64,000 bases of DNA from Sporosarcina ureae (GCF_002101375.1 NZ_CP015207.1:2062001-2126000), one strand, 5' to 3'; counted from the first letter of the stretch, positions 27,136 through 37,051 are shown. Program-made: numbers and translations. The notes: generated by a model not told the origin, from the letters alone.

Positions 27136-28089
27136 CTATGTTTTCTTTGCTGCCAATGAAGTTTGATAACTATGCAACGACATGCCTCCGATAATCACCA
27201 GCATGCCAACTAATGAAAGAGCACTCGGTACTGGCAAGCTCAGCAATAGCATCTCGCCAAGCATGGCGAAAATTAATTCGACGGACTGTGTAGCTTCGAC
27301 AGCTGCCAGTTTCCCTTGATCATGTTGTACTAGATCCGTCGCCATGAAGAATAGTGAAGTGGCGATCACACCTGAACTGACCGAAACAATTAATGACTGC
27401 ACGACTTGGCTCGTAGAGGGCAAGCCAACTGTCGCCCAAGCATAGAGAGCGAGGAGCAGCCAAATCGGTATTGTCATTAGTGTCATCGCGAGTACACGCT
27501 GGAACATATCGAGCCGGCCGCCGACCAAGTTCATCATCTTCCGATTACCAAGTGGATAGGCGAATGCTGCAATGATAAGTGGTAACGTACCGAGTAAAAT
27601 GGTTTTAGTCGATACGCTACTAGCATGCGGAATCTGGATTAGCAGGACGCCTACTAAGATGACCAACGAAATTACCAATGATGTTGCAGGTATACGATGG
27701 CGGATTGTCTTGATTTCGCCAGTTTTCGTCTTCGTTTGGAACGTGAAGAAAGGGGCTAGCAAAACACCAGCCACAATCGTCATTTGCCATGTTCCTGCAA
27801 CAAGCCATCCTGGACTATAGCCGGCTGAAAACGTTAGAGGACCGTAGAACAGAACAAATGCCACGAAACTCCAAATAAAAAAAGGCCATGGTGCAGCAGT
27901 CATTTCCCGTTTGATGCCATCCAATCCATTGCGCATCGCCACAATCACGACAAGAAACGGAACCATGAAGAAATAGCGCAGTGAGGCACTCCACATCCAA
28001 CTACCACCGTCGAGTTCCATAGAACGATTCAGCACAAAAGTCACCGCAAAAAAGAGCGCAGATAAAACACCGATCCACATTGCTTTCAT
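27136..28089 (-). CDS. Multidrug resistance efflux transporter family (DMT, EmrE-like)
   Basis: A 317-residue, ten-TM protein of the DMT clan that matches the 'putative multidrug resistance efflux transporter' group (N-terminal MWIGVLSALFFAVTFVLNRSM; GPLTFSAGYSPGWLVAGTWQMTIVAG). Its start lies five bases after the pepT stop without a clear ribosome site, so it is likely coupled to pepT. It may export amino acids or peptides released by the peptidase; that is inference. Confidence 0.8.
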   Translation of the reverse strand: MKAMWIGVLSALFFAVTFVLNRSMELDGGSWMWSASLRYFFMVPFLVVIVAMRNGLDGIKREMTAAPWPFFIWSFVAFVLFYGPLTFSAGYSPGWLVAGTWQMTIVAGVLLAPFFTFQTKTKTGEIKTIRHRIPATSLVISLVILVGVLLIQIPHASSVSTKTILLGTLPLIIAAFAYPLGNRKMMNLVGGRLDMFQRVLAMTLMTIPIWLLLALYAWATVGLPSTSQVVQSLIVSVSSGVIATSLFFMATDLVQHDQGKLAAVEATQSVELIFAMLGEMLLLSLPVPSALSLVGMLVIIGGMSLHSYQTSLAAKKT

Positions 28090-28093
28090 ATGC

Positions 28094-29320
28094 TTAACCG
28101 CGCTGTTCTTGAAGTTTCAGCGCTTCAATGATAACGTGTGTAGCTTTCACCATATTATCTGCCGAGATAAATTCGTATTTGCCGTGGTAATTTTCGCCGC
28201 CTGTGAAGATGTTTGGCGTTGGCATGCCCATATAGGAAAGTTGAGAACCATCCGTACCCCCACGAATCGGTTCGATTTTCGGTTCGATATCGAGACTACG
28301 ATAGACGTCCGCCATTACGTCGACAATTTCCATGACAGGTGCAATCTTTTCCCCCATATTGAAGTACTGATCTGTTACCGTAAGCTCCACGGAATGTTCT
28401 CCATATTTCTCCTGAAGGCGAGCGGCGGTATCTCGTACTAGTTGTTTACGCGCTTCAAAAGCATCGCGGTTGAAATTGCGTATGATATATTGATACGTCG
28501 TTTTTTCTACAGAACCATGCGCATCCATCAAGTGAATGAAACCTTCATACTGTTCCGTTTCCTGAGGTATTTCGTGTTGCGGCATAGCTCGCTGAAATTC
28601 TGCTGCGATCAATAATGAATTGATCATTTTATCTTTTGCTGTGCCTGGGTGTACATTCGCGCCGTGAAATAGTACTTCTGCGCCTGCAGCATTGAAGCTT
28701 TCATACTGAAGTTCTCCAAGCGGTCCGCCGTCCATAGTATAGGCAAACTCTGCACCAAAACGTTCTACGTCAAATTTATGCGGCCCGCGTCCGATTTCTT
28801 CGTCAGGTGTGAACCCAACGCGTACTTTACCGTGTTTGATTTCGGGATGTTTAACTAAATAGTGCATGGCGGTCATGATTTCTGCGATACCGGCCTTATC
28901 GTCAGCCCCTAGTAAAGTCGTGCCGTCCGTCGTGATCAGCGTGTGGCCTACGTAGTTGGTAAGCTCAGGAAATGCCTGTACGCTCATGACCGTTGATTCA
29001 TTCAAAGAAATGTCTTTACCATCATAGCTGTCAATGCGTTGTGGTTTGACGTTCGTGCCTGTATAGTCAGGCGCTGTGTCGATATGAGCCAGGAATCCGA
29101 CTGTTGGTAGTTGTTTGTCGGTGTTAGCGGGTAGTGTGCCAAAAAGGTAGCCGTTTTCGTCCACAGAAATTTCTTTTAGACCGATGTCGGCCATTTCTTT
29201 TTCAAGCACTCGCAGCAGGTCCCATTGTTTTGCGGTAGAAGGTGTAGTGTCCGAAGCAGCATCGGATTGAGTGTCGATTTTAGCGTAGCGGATGAGTCGT
29301 TCAATCAGTTCTTCTTTCAT
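28094..29320 (-). CDS. pepT: Peptidase T (tripeptide aminopeptidase)
   Basis: A 408-residue M20 metallopeptidase that removes the N-terminal residue from tripeptides. Metal and catalytic motifs are visible: [11 protein letters not shown] (zinc His and catalytic Asp), [24 protein letters not shown] (general base Glu), TMDGGPLGE, and HGKYEF near the end. The start at 29320 is set by GAGAGGAG eight bases before it. First gene of a unit with the DMT exporter. Confidence 0.95.
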   Translation of the reverse strand: MKEELIERLIRYAKIDTQSDAASDTTPSTAKQWDLLRVLEKEMADIGLKEISVDENGYLFGTLPANTDKQLPTVGFLAHIDTAPDYTGTNVKPQRIDSYDGKDISLNESTVMSVQAFPELTNYVGHTLITTDGTTLLGADDKAGIAEIMTAMHYLVKHPEIKHGKVRVGFTPDEEIGRGPHKFDVERFGAEFAYTMDGGPLGELQYESFNAAGAEVLFHGANVHPGTAKDKMINSLLIAAEFQRAMPQHEIPQETEQYEGFIHLMDAHGSVEKTTYQYIIRNFNRDAFEARKQLVRDTAARLQEKYGEHSVELTVTDQYFNMGEKIAPVMEIVDVMADVYRSLDIEPKIEPIRGGTDGSQLSYMGMPTPNIFTGGENYHGKYEFISADNMVKATHVIIEALKLQEQRG

Positions 29321-29395
29321 GTAGCAAGCTCCTCTCAAGATACGGATTAATGTTTTCATTTTAACAGAGCTGTGTGAATATTTCGCTTAAAATGA

Positions 29396-29428
29396 ATAAA
29401 AAAAAGAACCGAGAGTTTCGGTTCTTGG
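29396..29428 (-). terminator. Terminator of the hutG-gltS operon
   Basis: On the minus strand AAGAACCG pairs with CGGTTCTT, then eight T residues. It lies 170 bases beyond the gltS stop, beyond a dispersed repeat. Confidence 0.8.
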
Positions 29429-29440
29429 AAATGGTGTAGG

Positions 29441-29550
29441 GATTGGGATTGGCGCTACGGAGGGGACGCGTTCCTGAGGGCCCGCGGTGAGCCAACCAGG
29501 TCGCTAGCTCCCCCGGAAAGCGTCCCCCAACTGGAGCTTCAATCCCCACG
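29441..29550. repeat. Dispersed palindromic intergenic element, family 1
   Basis: Imperfect inverted repeat bounded by GGGATTGGCGC and GCTTCAATCCCC, with arms around GGGGACGC and GCGTCCCC and the core GGGCCCGCGGTGAGCCAACC. Sits between the gltS stop and the terminator. Confidence 0.8.
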
Positions 29551-29596
29551 CACACCCTAATTGGCTTTCATGTTTTATGCATTTGGCTTACGATAA

Positions 29597-30787
29597 TCAA
29601 GCAAATATATTAATCGTCGTAATGATGATCGGCATCGAGACGACGTCTATGAGGAAGGCGCCTACGATAGGGACGATCAGGAAGGCTTTACGTGACGGGC
29701 CATAGCGTCCTGTGACGGCTGCCATGTTCGCCATCGCGTTTGGCGTCGCACCCAGACTATGGCCTGCGAAACCAGCAATCATAACTGCTGCGTCATAATC
29801 CTTACCGAGTATACGGAACAAGACGAAGATTGCAAACAACGTGACGAAGATCACTTGTACAAAGACAATTAGCAACAACGGAAGCGCCAAATCCGCGATT
29901 TCCCACAGTTTGATGCTCATTAATGCCATCGATAGGAAAATACCGAGTGATACGTCGCCGATCAAATTGATGCTCGTCATATGAATCGCATCTTCTTTCA
30001 CGCGGTCTACAATGTTTCGTACGATAACCGCGACGAACATTGCGCCCACGTAGCCAGGCATTACGAAGCCAGTAGCGTTTGAGAAAAGATCTCCTATCAG
30101 TGTACCGCCAGCAATACAAAGTGTAATCAGTAAAGTTTGTGTCATGAAGTTATCGGTATTGATTGGTTTTTCCAATGATTCCACGGAGTATGCTTCTTTA
30201 TGCTCGACTTCCGTAGATTTTAAATCATGTTTATTGATCAAGTATTTAACGATTGGACCACCGACTAGTCCACCTGCTACGAGTCCAAAAGTAGCCGCTG
30301 CGATACCGATGGATAGTGCTGAATCAATCCCAAGGCTTTCTAATGTTTCCCCGTAAGCAGTAGCACCGCCGTGCCCGCCTTCCATGGAGACAGCGCCAGC
30401 CATCATACCGATCAACGGATGCAGACCAAATATATAGGACATGGAGACACCTATGACATTTTGGGCAAGGGCTAAGAAGCCACAAGCTGCCCAGTAAATC
30501 ATCAATAATTTTCCGCCAAGACGGATTAGACGAAAACTAGCGCCAAGACCCACTGTGGTGAAAAATGTCAGCATAAATAAATTTTGCAGTGATGTATCCA
30601 ACGTGAAACTCAGTAAATCGAAGTACTTTAAAATAGTCGCTAATAATGCGAATAGCAAACCACCGACAACAGGGGCGGGGATACAGAACTTCTGAAGAAA
30701 GCCGATTTTACGGACTAACATCGTACCCAGTGTCAGGAGCGCTAACGCTAGAAATAGCGTGGTAATTTGGTTTAGCTCAATATTTAT
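29597..30787 (-). CDS. gltS: Sodium/glutamate symporter
   Basis: GltS imports glutamate with Na+. The protein shows CIPAPVVGGLLFAL near the N-terminus, the GGHGGATAYG loop and AGFAGHSLGATPNA in the second repeat. The first standard start in frame is ATG 30721, but this would remove the first half of TM1. The frame is open upstream and reads INIELNQITTLFLALALLTLGT, the expected GltS N-terminus, from an ATA at 30787. That ATA lies nine bases after GGGAGG and overlaps the upstream TAA stop. I therefore place the start there as a non-standard AUA codon (397 residues); 374 residues from 30721 is the conventional alternative. Confidence 0.9.
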   Translation of the reverse strand: MNIELNQITTLFLALALLTLGTMLVRKIGFLQKFCIPAPVVGGLLFALLATILKYFDLLSFTLDTSLQNLFMLTFFTTVGLGASFRLIRLGGKLLMIYWAACGFLALAQNVIGVSMSYIFGLHPLIGMMAGAVSMEGGHGGATAYGETLESLGIDSALSIGIAAATFGLVAGGLVGGPIVKYLINKHDLKSTEVEHKEAYSVESLEKPINTDNFMTQTLLITLCIAGGTLIGDLFSNATGFVMPGYVGAMFVAVIVRNIVDRVKEDAIHMTSINLIGDVSLGIFLSMALMSIKLWEIADLALPLLLIVFVQVIFVTLFAIFVLFRILGKDYDAAVMIAGFAGHSLGATPNAMANMAAVTGRYGPSRKAFLIVPIVGAFLIDVVSMPIIITTINIFA

Positions 30788-31743
30788 GTGATTCGACCTC
30801 CCAGCAATGCAAAGATTGCTTCATTTGTAAGATAGGCCCCCAGCTTAACCGTTTGATTATGATGATCAAGTGACGGATTTATTTCGGAGATGTCGAATGA
30901 AAGGGTTTTCTTATGCGATGCAACAGTTTGAATGAAAGAGCGTACAATCAACGGGTCCAAACCGAAGGGGGACGGCGCACTTACACCTGGAGCAAACGCG
31001 GAATTCAGGACATCCGAGCATAATGTTAACAAAATAGCGTCCTGTTTTTCAATGAATAACTGTACTTTTTGTAAAGTATCGTCTAAAGGACTTGTCGTAA
31101 TCTCTTGTTCTGTGACATATGTCACGTTTTTTGCATCGGCTTCTGCAAATAATGCTTCTGTGTTGCCGAACTCCTGTATACCTAGCACGAGATAGTCAAC
31201 ATTTGGATCCGAGTCAAGCATTTGCTTGAACATTGTGCCTGAAGATGGTTGATCTTCGTAGCTACGGAGGTCAAAGTGTGCGTCAATATTTATGACACCA
31301 ATTCTTGCGTTAGGACCAAGGAAGTTGCGAACTCCTGTATAATGACCAAAAGCGGTTTCGTGTCCACCGCCTAAAATGACAGGAGCGGCATGATTTTGAA
31401 GGCTGTTTTGAACGGCTGCTCCTAATTCAGCTTGCGCTAATTCTAACTGGCCATCTTTACATACTATGGTACCTAAATCGATTAGCTGACAGTCTGCTGG
31501 CAAGCGCCAAGGTAGTTTTGCCAGTTCACTTCGTAGTGCATTCGGTCCTTCTGCAGCACCAAGTCTGCCGTTATTTCGACGTACACCTTCTTCGCAAGAA
31601 AATCCAATCAGGGTACAAGTCTTATCAGTATAGTTTTCCATTGATTCGGGAAATTGGATGATTTGGTGCATTCGAAATGCAGCTCTGTCGGTCTCACTAT
31701 CTGTACGACCGGACCAGTATTTTTCATTTGATTGTATTAACAA
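30784..31743 (-). CDS. hutG: Formimidoylglutamase/arginase family hydrolase
   Basis: A 319-residue ureohydrolase. Manganese ligands are visible in VILGGGHETAFG and NIDAHFDLR. The third motif reads LCSDVLNSAFAPGVSAPSPFG: the usual DxD is CxD here, a variant I associate with HutG-type enzymes rather than arginases. HutG converts formimidoylglutamate to glutamate plus formamide in histidine breakdown. Coupling with a glutamate carrier agrees with that. It starts at TTG behind GGAAAGGA. No other hut genes are in the window. Confidence 0.82.
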   Translation of the reverse strand: MLIQSNEKYWSGRTDSETDRAAFRMHQIIQFPESMENYTDKTCTLIGFSCEEGVRRNNGRLGAAEGPNALRSELAKLPWRLPADCQLIDLGTIVCKDGQLELAQAELGAAVQNSLQNHAAPVILGGGHETAFGHYTGVRNFLGPNARIGVINIDAHFDLRSYEDQPSSGTMFKQMLDSDPNVDYLVLGIQEFGNTEALFAEADAKNVTYVTEQEITTSPLDDTLQKVQLFIEKQDAILLTLCSDVLNSAFAPGVSAPSPFGLDPLIVRSFIQTVASHKKTLSFDISEINPSLDHHNQTVKLGAYLTNEAIFALLGGRIT

Positions 31744-31856
31744 TATACTTCATCCTTTCCAACGTGATATTCTTACTATAATGGTTTGTACTTATTAATT
31801 CTAATACATGTTGTTCATATATTCATGCATAAAGGTTATAAGTGGAGGTGAAATGA

Positions 31857-32774
31857 ATGGAATTGAAGCGATTGCAGTATTTTGTGATGGTGGTGCAACA
31901 GTCTAGTTTTTCAGAAGCTGCCAAAAAACTTCATCTTTCACAACCTTCGCTCAGTAAAGCGATCAAGAACTTGGAATGTGAAGTAGGATTTCAGTTACTT
32001 GAACGTACGACCAAACGTGTCCAACTGACAGAATCGGGTAATGTGGTTTATGAGCGTGCATTGAAGATTCTCCATGAGATAGATATTCTACAGCAAGAAA
32101 TTAAAGAAGTGAAGTGGACAGGCAGTGGAAGTGTACAGATCGGTGTGATCGAATCAGTGAAAAATTGGCTTCCTTCCATATTACATGCATACCGCCAGGA
32201 GTTTCCATCGATGCATGTGAAGTTAATTGAGGTGTTAGACCGTGGGGATGTTGAGCGAGCGCTCCGTCAGTACGCTGTCCATGTTTGTTTGACAAATCAA
32301 TATATAAAGGCTCCGGATATCGTTACGATTCCTTTGTATCAAGAGCAATTAGCGGTTGTCATGCATCCGGAACATCGATTGGCAAGCAAGGATACCATTA
32401 CGCTAGCCGATCTGGAAGATGAGGCATTCATTGTTACGAGTGTTGGATTGCAAACTAGTCAAGACATTTTTGCTGCATTTGCCGAAGAAGGAGTGCGAAT
32501 GAATATATGTTATGAAGTAGAGCGCTTTGAAACGATTGTGGAGCTAATACGAGAGAATATCGGAATTTCAATGATTCCACAAAAATATTTTGCACACGGA
32601 CCCGATCCTACAATTGTAAGTAAAATAATACATTCGAAGACGTTGACACGTACAGTCTATCTCACGTATTTGAAAAAACGATATATGCCACCAGCTATTG
32701 AGATGTTAGTAAGCAATATGCAAATGCAACGTGACTCCTCTGTAAAGTGGAAAGAAGGAGAACTGGATGAATAA
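31857..32774 (+). CDS. LysR-type transcriptional regulator
   Basis: A 305-residue regulator with an N-terminal winged helix (MELKRLQYFVMVVQQSSFSEAAKKLHLSQPSLSKAIKNLE) and a C-terminal ligand-binding domain. It is divergent from hutG-gltS with 113 bases between starts, the usual arrangement for a LysR regulator and its target. The ATG follows TGGAGGTGA. The effector might be a histidine or glutamate pathway compound (inference). Confidence 0.88.
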   Translation: MELKRLQYFVMVVQQSSFSEAAKKLHLSQPSLSKAIKNLECEVGFQLLERTTKRVQLTESGNVVYERALKILHEIDILQQEIKEVKWTGSGSVQIGVIESVKNWLPSILHAYRQEFPSMHVKLIEVLDRGDVERALRQYAVHVCLTNQYIKAPDIVTIPLYQEQLAVVMHPEHRLASKDTITLADLEDEAFIVTSVGLQTSQDIFAAFAEEGVRMNICYEVERFETIVELIRENIGISMIPQKYFAHGPDPTIVSKIIHSKTLTRTVYLTYLKKRYMPPAIEMLVSNMQMQRDSSVKWKEGELDE

Positions 32775-33152
32775 ATGTTTATTCGGCATTTTAGTTGTCA
32801 TTACGACTGCTTTAATGGGGTCTTCGTTTGCTGTTGGAAAATCGGATTGGAATATTCTTCACCAGTATTACTAGTAGCATGGCGTTTTACCATTGCAGGA
32901 GCCATCATGGTGGTAGTTGTGAAAGTAATGAAAAAAACCCATCCTAAAACAGTTGGAGAGTGGAAGTGGCTTGTCCTAATCGGTTCATTGCAGATAGGAA
33001 ATCCCGAAAGAACGAGTGCGTTTCTGTTCCTAGCACCGTTCTTTGGGACTTTGTCAGGATGGATTCTGTTAGACGAGAAGTTGTCTATGTCATTGATTTT
33101 AGGAGGATTGCTCATCAGTTTTGGGGATATTCCTCGTGCACTGGCGCAGTAA
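32768..33152 (+). pseudogene. Remnant of an EamA/DMT transporter
   Basis: The frame from ATG 32768 reads MNKCLFGILVVITTALMGSS and breaks after GGAAAATCGG, apparently by loss of one A. The next frame continues IGLEYSSPVLLVAWRFTIAG through GSLQIG. It then jumps to the C-terminal EamA pattern NPERTSAFLFLAPFFGTLSG, so roughly 140 residues of the middle are missing. Full EamA carriers have about 300 residues. The remnant is both frameshifted and internally deleted. Confidence 0.85.
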
Positions 33153-33171
33153 GTGAGAGTTGAATTGCCGT

Positions 33172-33873
33172 CTATTGCCATAGACGGCAATAGGCTTGGA
33201 GTTCGCTGAGGAATGCTTGTACTTCCTTCGTGTTAGAATGGGTTCCTGTATAAAGAGTACGTTTGATTGGTGCCACTTTATAATCGAGTATGGTTAGTTC
33301 ACCTTTTGCAAGTTCATGTTTGCAACTAAAGCGCGACAAAATAGCGATGCCTAGTCCACTAAGAACGGCTTGTTTGATGCTTTCCGGTGAGTCTATGATA
33401 GTGGGATTTACTAGTATGCCGTATTGTTTAAGCGATTGATCAATTAATGGACGGCTAGGATCTTTCGTGTCAGGCAAGATCCAATGTGTATTTTGCAAAT
33501 CAAGGATTGATGAGCTTTTTGTATGTGCTAACGGATGTTTAATGGAAGCAAAGAGTAATAGTTCATCTTGCATAAATGCTTTAGATGATGGTAAATTGTC
33601 TAGTTCACTGCAACCGATGTCGGTTTTATGGCTTTTTAGTAATTGCGTAATTTCAGAAGATGGCGCAGTCGTCAGTTCCAGTCGTATGTCGGGATACTTC
33701 GCATGTAGGCGAGTGAGGACGTCGGGTAAAATAGCTTGCGAAATAACCGGCGAAGCGGCAATGCGCAAGTTTCCTTTTAGTGCCGTTGCTTGCATTGAAT
33801 CTACCTCTCTACGATCTGTCAAATCAATCATCTCCAATGTGCGTTTATATAGTAAACGTCTTGCGGGTGTTAT
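33172..33873 (-). pseudogene. LysR-type regulator lacking its DNA-binding domain
   Basis: Residues from TPARRLLYKRTLEMIDL onward match the linker and the full substrate-binding domain of a LysR regulator. Upstream of TPA the frame hits a stop, and no helix-turn-helix is encoded in the next 130 bases. The 221-residue ORF starting at 33837 is thus a 5'-truncated relic, next to the broken EamA gene that it may once have controlled. Confidence 0.8.
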
Positions 33874-33969
33874 TTAAAATCCACCACAGGTTCCACGATA
33901 TCTAGTAAATGGGCTGATTTTGTGTGAAAAAATAGCCTTGCAATAATCTGCAAGGCATCGAACATACAA

Positions 33970-34242
33970 TTATAGAACTGTGTAATTTTTGTGTGCGACG
34001 ACAGTCATGTTGGAAGCTGCTCCAATATTTTCTGCGTCTTCTTCAGAAATCTTCACAATGACGGAGTTTTCGAGAATCTTGTGTATAGTTCCGGAAACTT
34101 CATGTTCATTACGGTTGAAAGATATAACTTCGTCTACGTACCGTGATGCTACAAAATCAGAAACTGGACGATCTTTTCGTGGAAATGCCAATCGAATCAA
34201 CTCCTTCAGTAGTGTGGAATCTAGTCTGTCGTAATTTGTCAT
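33970..34242 (-). CDS. DUF2187 family protein
   Basis: A 90-residue protein. Its C-terminal half (SGTIHKILENSVIVKISEE, then VVAHKNYTVL) matches the small DUF2187/YkvS proteins. The N-terminal 40 residues (MTNYDRLDSTLLKELIRLAF) are extra and may be a helix bundle. Soluble, unknown role. Divergent from cstR. Confidence 0.7.
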   Translation of the reverse strand: MTNYDRLDSTLLKELIRLAFPRKDRPVSDFVASRYVDEVISFNRNEHEVSGTIHKILENSVIVKISEEDAENIGAASNMTVVAHKNYTVL

Positions 34243-34421
34243 TAAAATTAGACGAAAAGTACGTACAATAGCTTACTAGAACTAGTATAACACATTTTGA
34301 GAAATTAATCATCATACTAGAATTATGTCGAATGAGCAAGTTTTGCGTAGAATCATGTTTGGAAGTTGACTAGTGCCGCCGCCAAAGATAGGATAGTACG
34401 AAATACGTGCAAATCAATCGG

Positions 34422-34448
34422 TTGACATTATACCTGTAGGGGTATAAT
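34422..34448 (+). promoter_or_regulatory. cstR promoter and operator 1
   Basis: TTGACA (34422-34427) and TATAAT (34443-34448) flank an exact inverted repeat ATTATACC-TGTAGG-GGTATAAT. The repressor would cover both promoter boxes. The same ATACC-N6-GGTAT core recurs at 34780 and, with one mismatch, at 35327. Confidence 0.8.
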
Positions 34449-34478
34449 ATAAAGCTAACGGTAAGGAGGTTGAACGAT

Positions 34479-34742
34479 ATGGAGTACGATGACAAAGTCA
34501 AGAATCGGTTAAAACGTCTAGAGGGTCAAATCAAAGGTGTCTTGCGTATGATGGAAGAGGGTAAGGATTGTAAAGAAGTTATTACGCAATTATCAGCCAG
34601 TCGTTCTGCTATTGATCGTACAATTGGTGTAATCGTGAGTTCGAATTTGATTGCCTGCATGGAGAATTTAGATGAAGCAGATGAACGTACGCATGAATCC
34701 ATCATTAAAGAAGCAGTGGATCTTCTAGTAAAGAGTCGATGA
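34479..34742 (+). CDS. cstR: CsoR-family persulfide-sensing repressor, CstR-like
   Basis: An 87-residue DUF156/CsoR-family repressor. Cys31 and Cys60 occupy the two positions conserved in CstR, while position 56, a copper-ligand His in CsoR, is Asn here. That favours sensing of per- and polysulfides by disulfide/trisulfide linkage rather than Cu(I). The ATG at 34479 follows AAGGAGG by nine bases. It presumably represses itself and the following sulfur operon through the ATACC-N6-GGTAT sites. Confidence 0.88.
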   Translation: MEYDDKVKNRLKRLEGQIKGVLRMMEEGKDCKEVITQLSASRSAIDRTIGVIVSSNLIACMENLDEADERTHESIIKEAVDLLVKSR

Positions 34743-34768
34743 GCAACATCGCTTGACTCTTTTTTTTA
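34731..34768 (+). terminator. Terminator of cstR
   Basis: AAGAGTCGATG (last codons of cstR) pairs with CATCGCTTGACTCTT across AGCAA, followed by T8. It separates cstR from the genes behind operator 2. Confidence 0.8.
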
Positions 34769-34779
34769 TAACATATAAT

Positions 34780-34795
34780 ATACCCCTATAGGTAT
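34780..34795 (+). promoter_or_regulatory. CstR operator 2
   Basis: ATACC-CCTATA-GGTAT has the same geometry as the cstR operator and lies 36 bases before the DsrE-like gene. Confidence 0.75.
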
Positions 34796-34830
34796 TTAAA
34801 AGTGGTTTTCCAAAAGAAAGGGATGAGAAT

Positions 34831-35310
34831 ATGACGGAGCAAAAGAAAACGACGATTGTATTATTTAGTGGAGATTATGATAAGGCGATGGCAGCTTATA
34901 TTATCGCGAACGGCGCAGCTGCGTACGATCATGAGGTAACCATTTTTCATACATTCTGGGGATTGAATGCATTGCGAAAAGATGAACCTATTAAAAGTAA
35001 TAAAAGCTTTATTGAAAAGGCATTTGGGAAAATGATGCCACGTGGAGCAGATAAAATGGGATTATCTCAAATGAACTTTGCAGGAATGGGTCCGAAGATG
35101 ATTAAGCAAGTGATGAAAAAGCATAACGCGATGACATTACCACAACTAATTGATATGGCAGTGGAGCAAGATGTGAAGTTGATCGCTTGTACGATGACGA
35201 TGGATTTACTAGGACTTGGTGAGGAAGAACTTCTTAAAGAAGTCGAATATGGCGGTGTAGCGGCTTACTTGGGAGAAGCGCAAGATGGTCAAGTAAACTT
35301 GTTTATTTAA
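34831..35310 (+). CDS. DsrE-family sulfur carrier (DsrE2-like)
   Basis: A 159-residue DsrE/F-like protein with the start TTIVLFSGDYDKAMAAYIIANGAA and the conserved late Cys in KLIACTMTMDLLG, the likely persulfide-carrying residue. DsrE2-type proteins pass sulfane sulfur between rhodaneses and TusA. The ATG follows AAAGGGATGAG. First gene of the operon behind operator 2. Confidence 0.85.
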   Translation: MTEQKKTTIVLFSGDYDKAMAAYIIANGAAAYDHEVTIFHTFWGLNALRKDEPIKSNKSFIEKAFGKMMPRGADKMGLSQMNFAGMGPKMIKQVMKKHNAMTLPQLIDMAVEQDVKLIACTMTMDLLGLGEEELLKEVEYGGVAAYLGEAQDGQVNLFI

Positions 35311-35326
35311 TTTTTTATGAAAATAA

Positions 35327-35342
35327 ATACCCTAGGGTGTAT
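35327..35342 (+). promoter_or_regulatory. CstR operator 3
   Basis: ATACC-CTAGGG-TGTAT has one mismatch to the other two sites and lies 12 bases before the next start, overlapping the ribosome site region. Confidence 0.55.
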
Positions 35343-35354
35343 GGGAGGAATAAA

Positions 35355-35933
35355 ATGATTCAGTCAGATAATGTTTTAGATGCAAAAGGTCTTGCTTGTC
35401 CGATGCCCATTGTGAAGACGAGAAAAATGATAAAGGATATGGAAGACGGTCAAGTGCTCGAAGTTCAGTCTACAGATTCGGGTACTACTGCAGATTTACA
35501 GGCATGGACGGAAAGCGTGGGGCATCAATACGTCGGTCATGTGAAGGAAGCCGATGTGTGGCGCCACTTTGTACGAAAATCAGGTCGGGAAGATCAGTCA
35601 CAAAAAGAATATGCGGTTACAGTTGATAACAGCCAGTTGATGGACCAACTGCAACAACCTAACGCTGTGTTACTAGATGTCCGTGAAGAAGCGGAATATG
35701 CATTTGCTCATATTCCAGGTGCCTTATCTATACCACTTGGCCAATTGGAAGAACGCATGGCGTACTTGGATAAGGACATGAAAATTTTCGTTGTATGCCG
35801 AACAGGCAACCGCAGTGATATGGCATGTCGAAAATTAGTGGCGAATGGATTTGAAAGTGTTACTAATGTCATTCCTGGTATGTCAGAGTGGAATAGCGAG
35901 ACAGAAAATACAACGGGGGGTATAAATAAATGA
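35355..35933 (+). CDS. TusA-rhodanese fusion protein (CstA-like)
   Basis: A 192-residue fusion. Residues 5-75 are TusA-like with Cys15 in [13 protein letters not shown]. Residues 90-190 are a rhodanese with [16 protein letters not shown] and catalytic Cys148 in [10 protein letters not shown]. It should move sulfane sulfur from persulfides to acceptors in the cytoplasm. In staphylococcal CstA similar domains occur in a different order. The ATG at 35355 follows GGGAGGA. It overlaps the next gene by four bases. Confidence 0.88.
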   Translation: MIQSDNVLDAKGLACPMPIVKTRKMIKDMEDGQVLEVQSTDSGTTADLQAWTESVGHQYVGHVKEADVWRHFVRKSGREDQSQKEYAVTVDNSQLMDQLQQPNAVLLDVREEAEYAFAHIPGALSIPLGQLEERMAYLDKDMKIFVVCRTGNRSDMACRKLVANGFESVTNVIPGMSEWNSETENTTGGINK

Positions 35934-37051
35934 GAACTATTCAATCAAGTGAAGTAGCAAAGAGAGTCATTGCGAAGGAATCTTTATTCATTTTAGATGT
36001 GCGAAATTCAGATGCGTTCAACGATTGGAAAATTGAAGGGGATCGAGTACGCCATTTGAACGTGCCATACTTTGATTTATTGGATGGCATTGAAGAAATT
36101 GAAGATCAATTGCCAAAAGATGAGGAAATTCTAGTAGTTTGCGCGAAAGAAGGTTCGTCCATCATGGTGGCAGAAATCCTTGAGGATGCAGGCTTCTCAG
36201 TAGGTTATCTTTCAGGTGGAATGAAAGCATGGAGCGAGCATCTTGAGCCTGTGAAGGTTGCGGATTTGAAATCGGGTGGCGAACTATATCAATTCGTTCG
36301 TCTAGGAAAAGGATGTCTCTCTTACATGGTCATGTCTGGCGGAGAGGCGGCAATCATTGATGCAACACGTATGACAAATGTGTTCACTGACTTTGCCAAG
36401 CAACGCGGTGTGAAGATTACAAACGTATTCGATACTCACTTGCATGCGGACCATATTTCAGGTGGTCGTCAAATCGCAAAAACCACAGGTGCGACGTATT
36501 GGCTGCCACCGAAAGATGCCGAAGAGGTAGAATTTGAATATGCTGCATTAGAGGATGATATGTCTATTCAGGTAGGTGATACGAAAATCGATATTCAAGC
36601 GCTTTATTCGCCAGGACACACGATTGGTTCGACTTCTTTTATCGTAGACGACAGCTATTTGATGACAGGTGATATTCTGTTCATTGATTCGATTGGACGT
36701 CCTGACTTAGCAGGTTTAGCAGAGGATTGGGTAGGCGACTTGCGTGATTCTTTGTATCGACGCTATAAAGAATTATCGAAGGATTTAATAGTCCTACCGG
36801 CTCACTTCATGCTTATAGATGAGTTGAATGAAGACGGTAGTGTGTCGGAAAAGCTCGGTGTATTGTATGAGCAAAATCACGGTTTGAATATTGAGGATGA
36901 AAGTGAGTTCAGGGAATTAGTCACGGGGAACTTGCCTCCACAGCCTAACGCATATCAGGAAATTCGCCAGATGAACATGGGGAAAATCGAGCCTGACGAG
37001 GAAGCGCAACGCGAGATGGAGATTGGTCCGAATCGCTGTGCGGTACGGTAA
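35930..37051 (+). CDS. cstB: Rhodanese-persulfide dioxygenase fusion (CstB-like)
   Basis: A 373-residue enzyme. Residues 1-105 form a rhodanese domain with Cys71 in VVCAKEGSS. From about 115 on it is a metallo-beta-lactamase-fold ETHE1/PDO domain with HLHADH at 170-175, a second His in SPGHTIGS, and the metal-bridging Asp in MTGDILFID. It oxidises glutathione- or other low-molecular-weight persulfides with O2 to sulfite. The rhodanese is N-terminal here, unlike the C-terminal one of S. aureus CstB. Start ATG overlaps the preceding stop (ATGA). The C-terminus GPNRCAVR carries one more Cys. Confidence 0.9.
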   Translation: MRTIQSSEVAKRVIAKESLFILDVRNSDAFNDWKIEGDRVRHLNVPYFDLLDGIEEIEDQLPKDEEILVVCAKEGSSIMVAEILEDAGFSVGYLSGGMKAWSEHLEPVKVADLKSGGELYQFVRLGKGCLSYMVMSGGEAAIIDATRMTNVFTDFAKQRGVKITNVFDTHLHADHISGGRQIAKTTGATYWLPPKDAEEVEFEYAALEDDMSIQVGDTKIDIQALYSPGHTIGSTSFIVDDSYLMTGDILFIDSIGRPDLAGLAEDWVGDLRDSLYRRYKELSKDLIVLPAHFMLIDELNEDGSVSEKLGVLYEQNHGLNIEDESEFRELVTGNLPPQPNAYQEIRQMNMGKIEPDEEAQREMEIGPNRCAVR

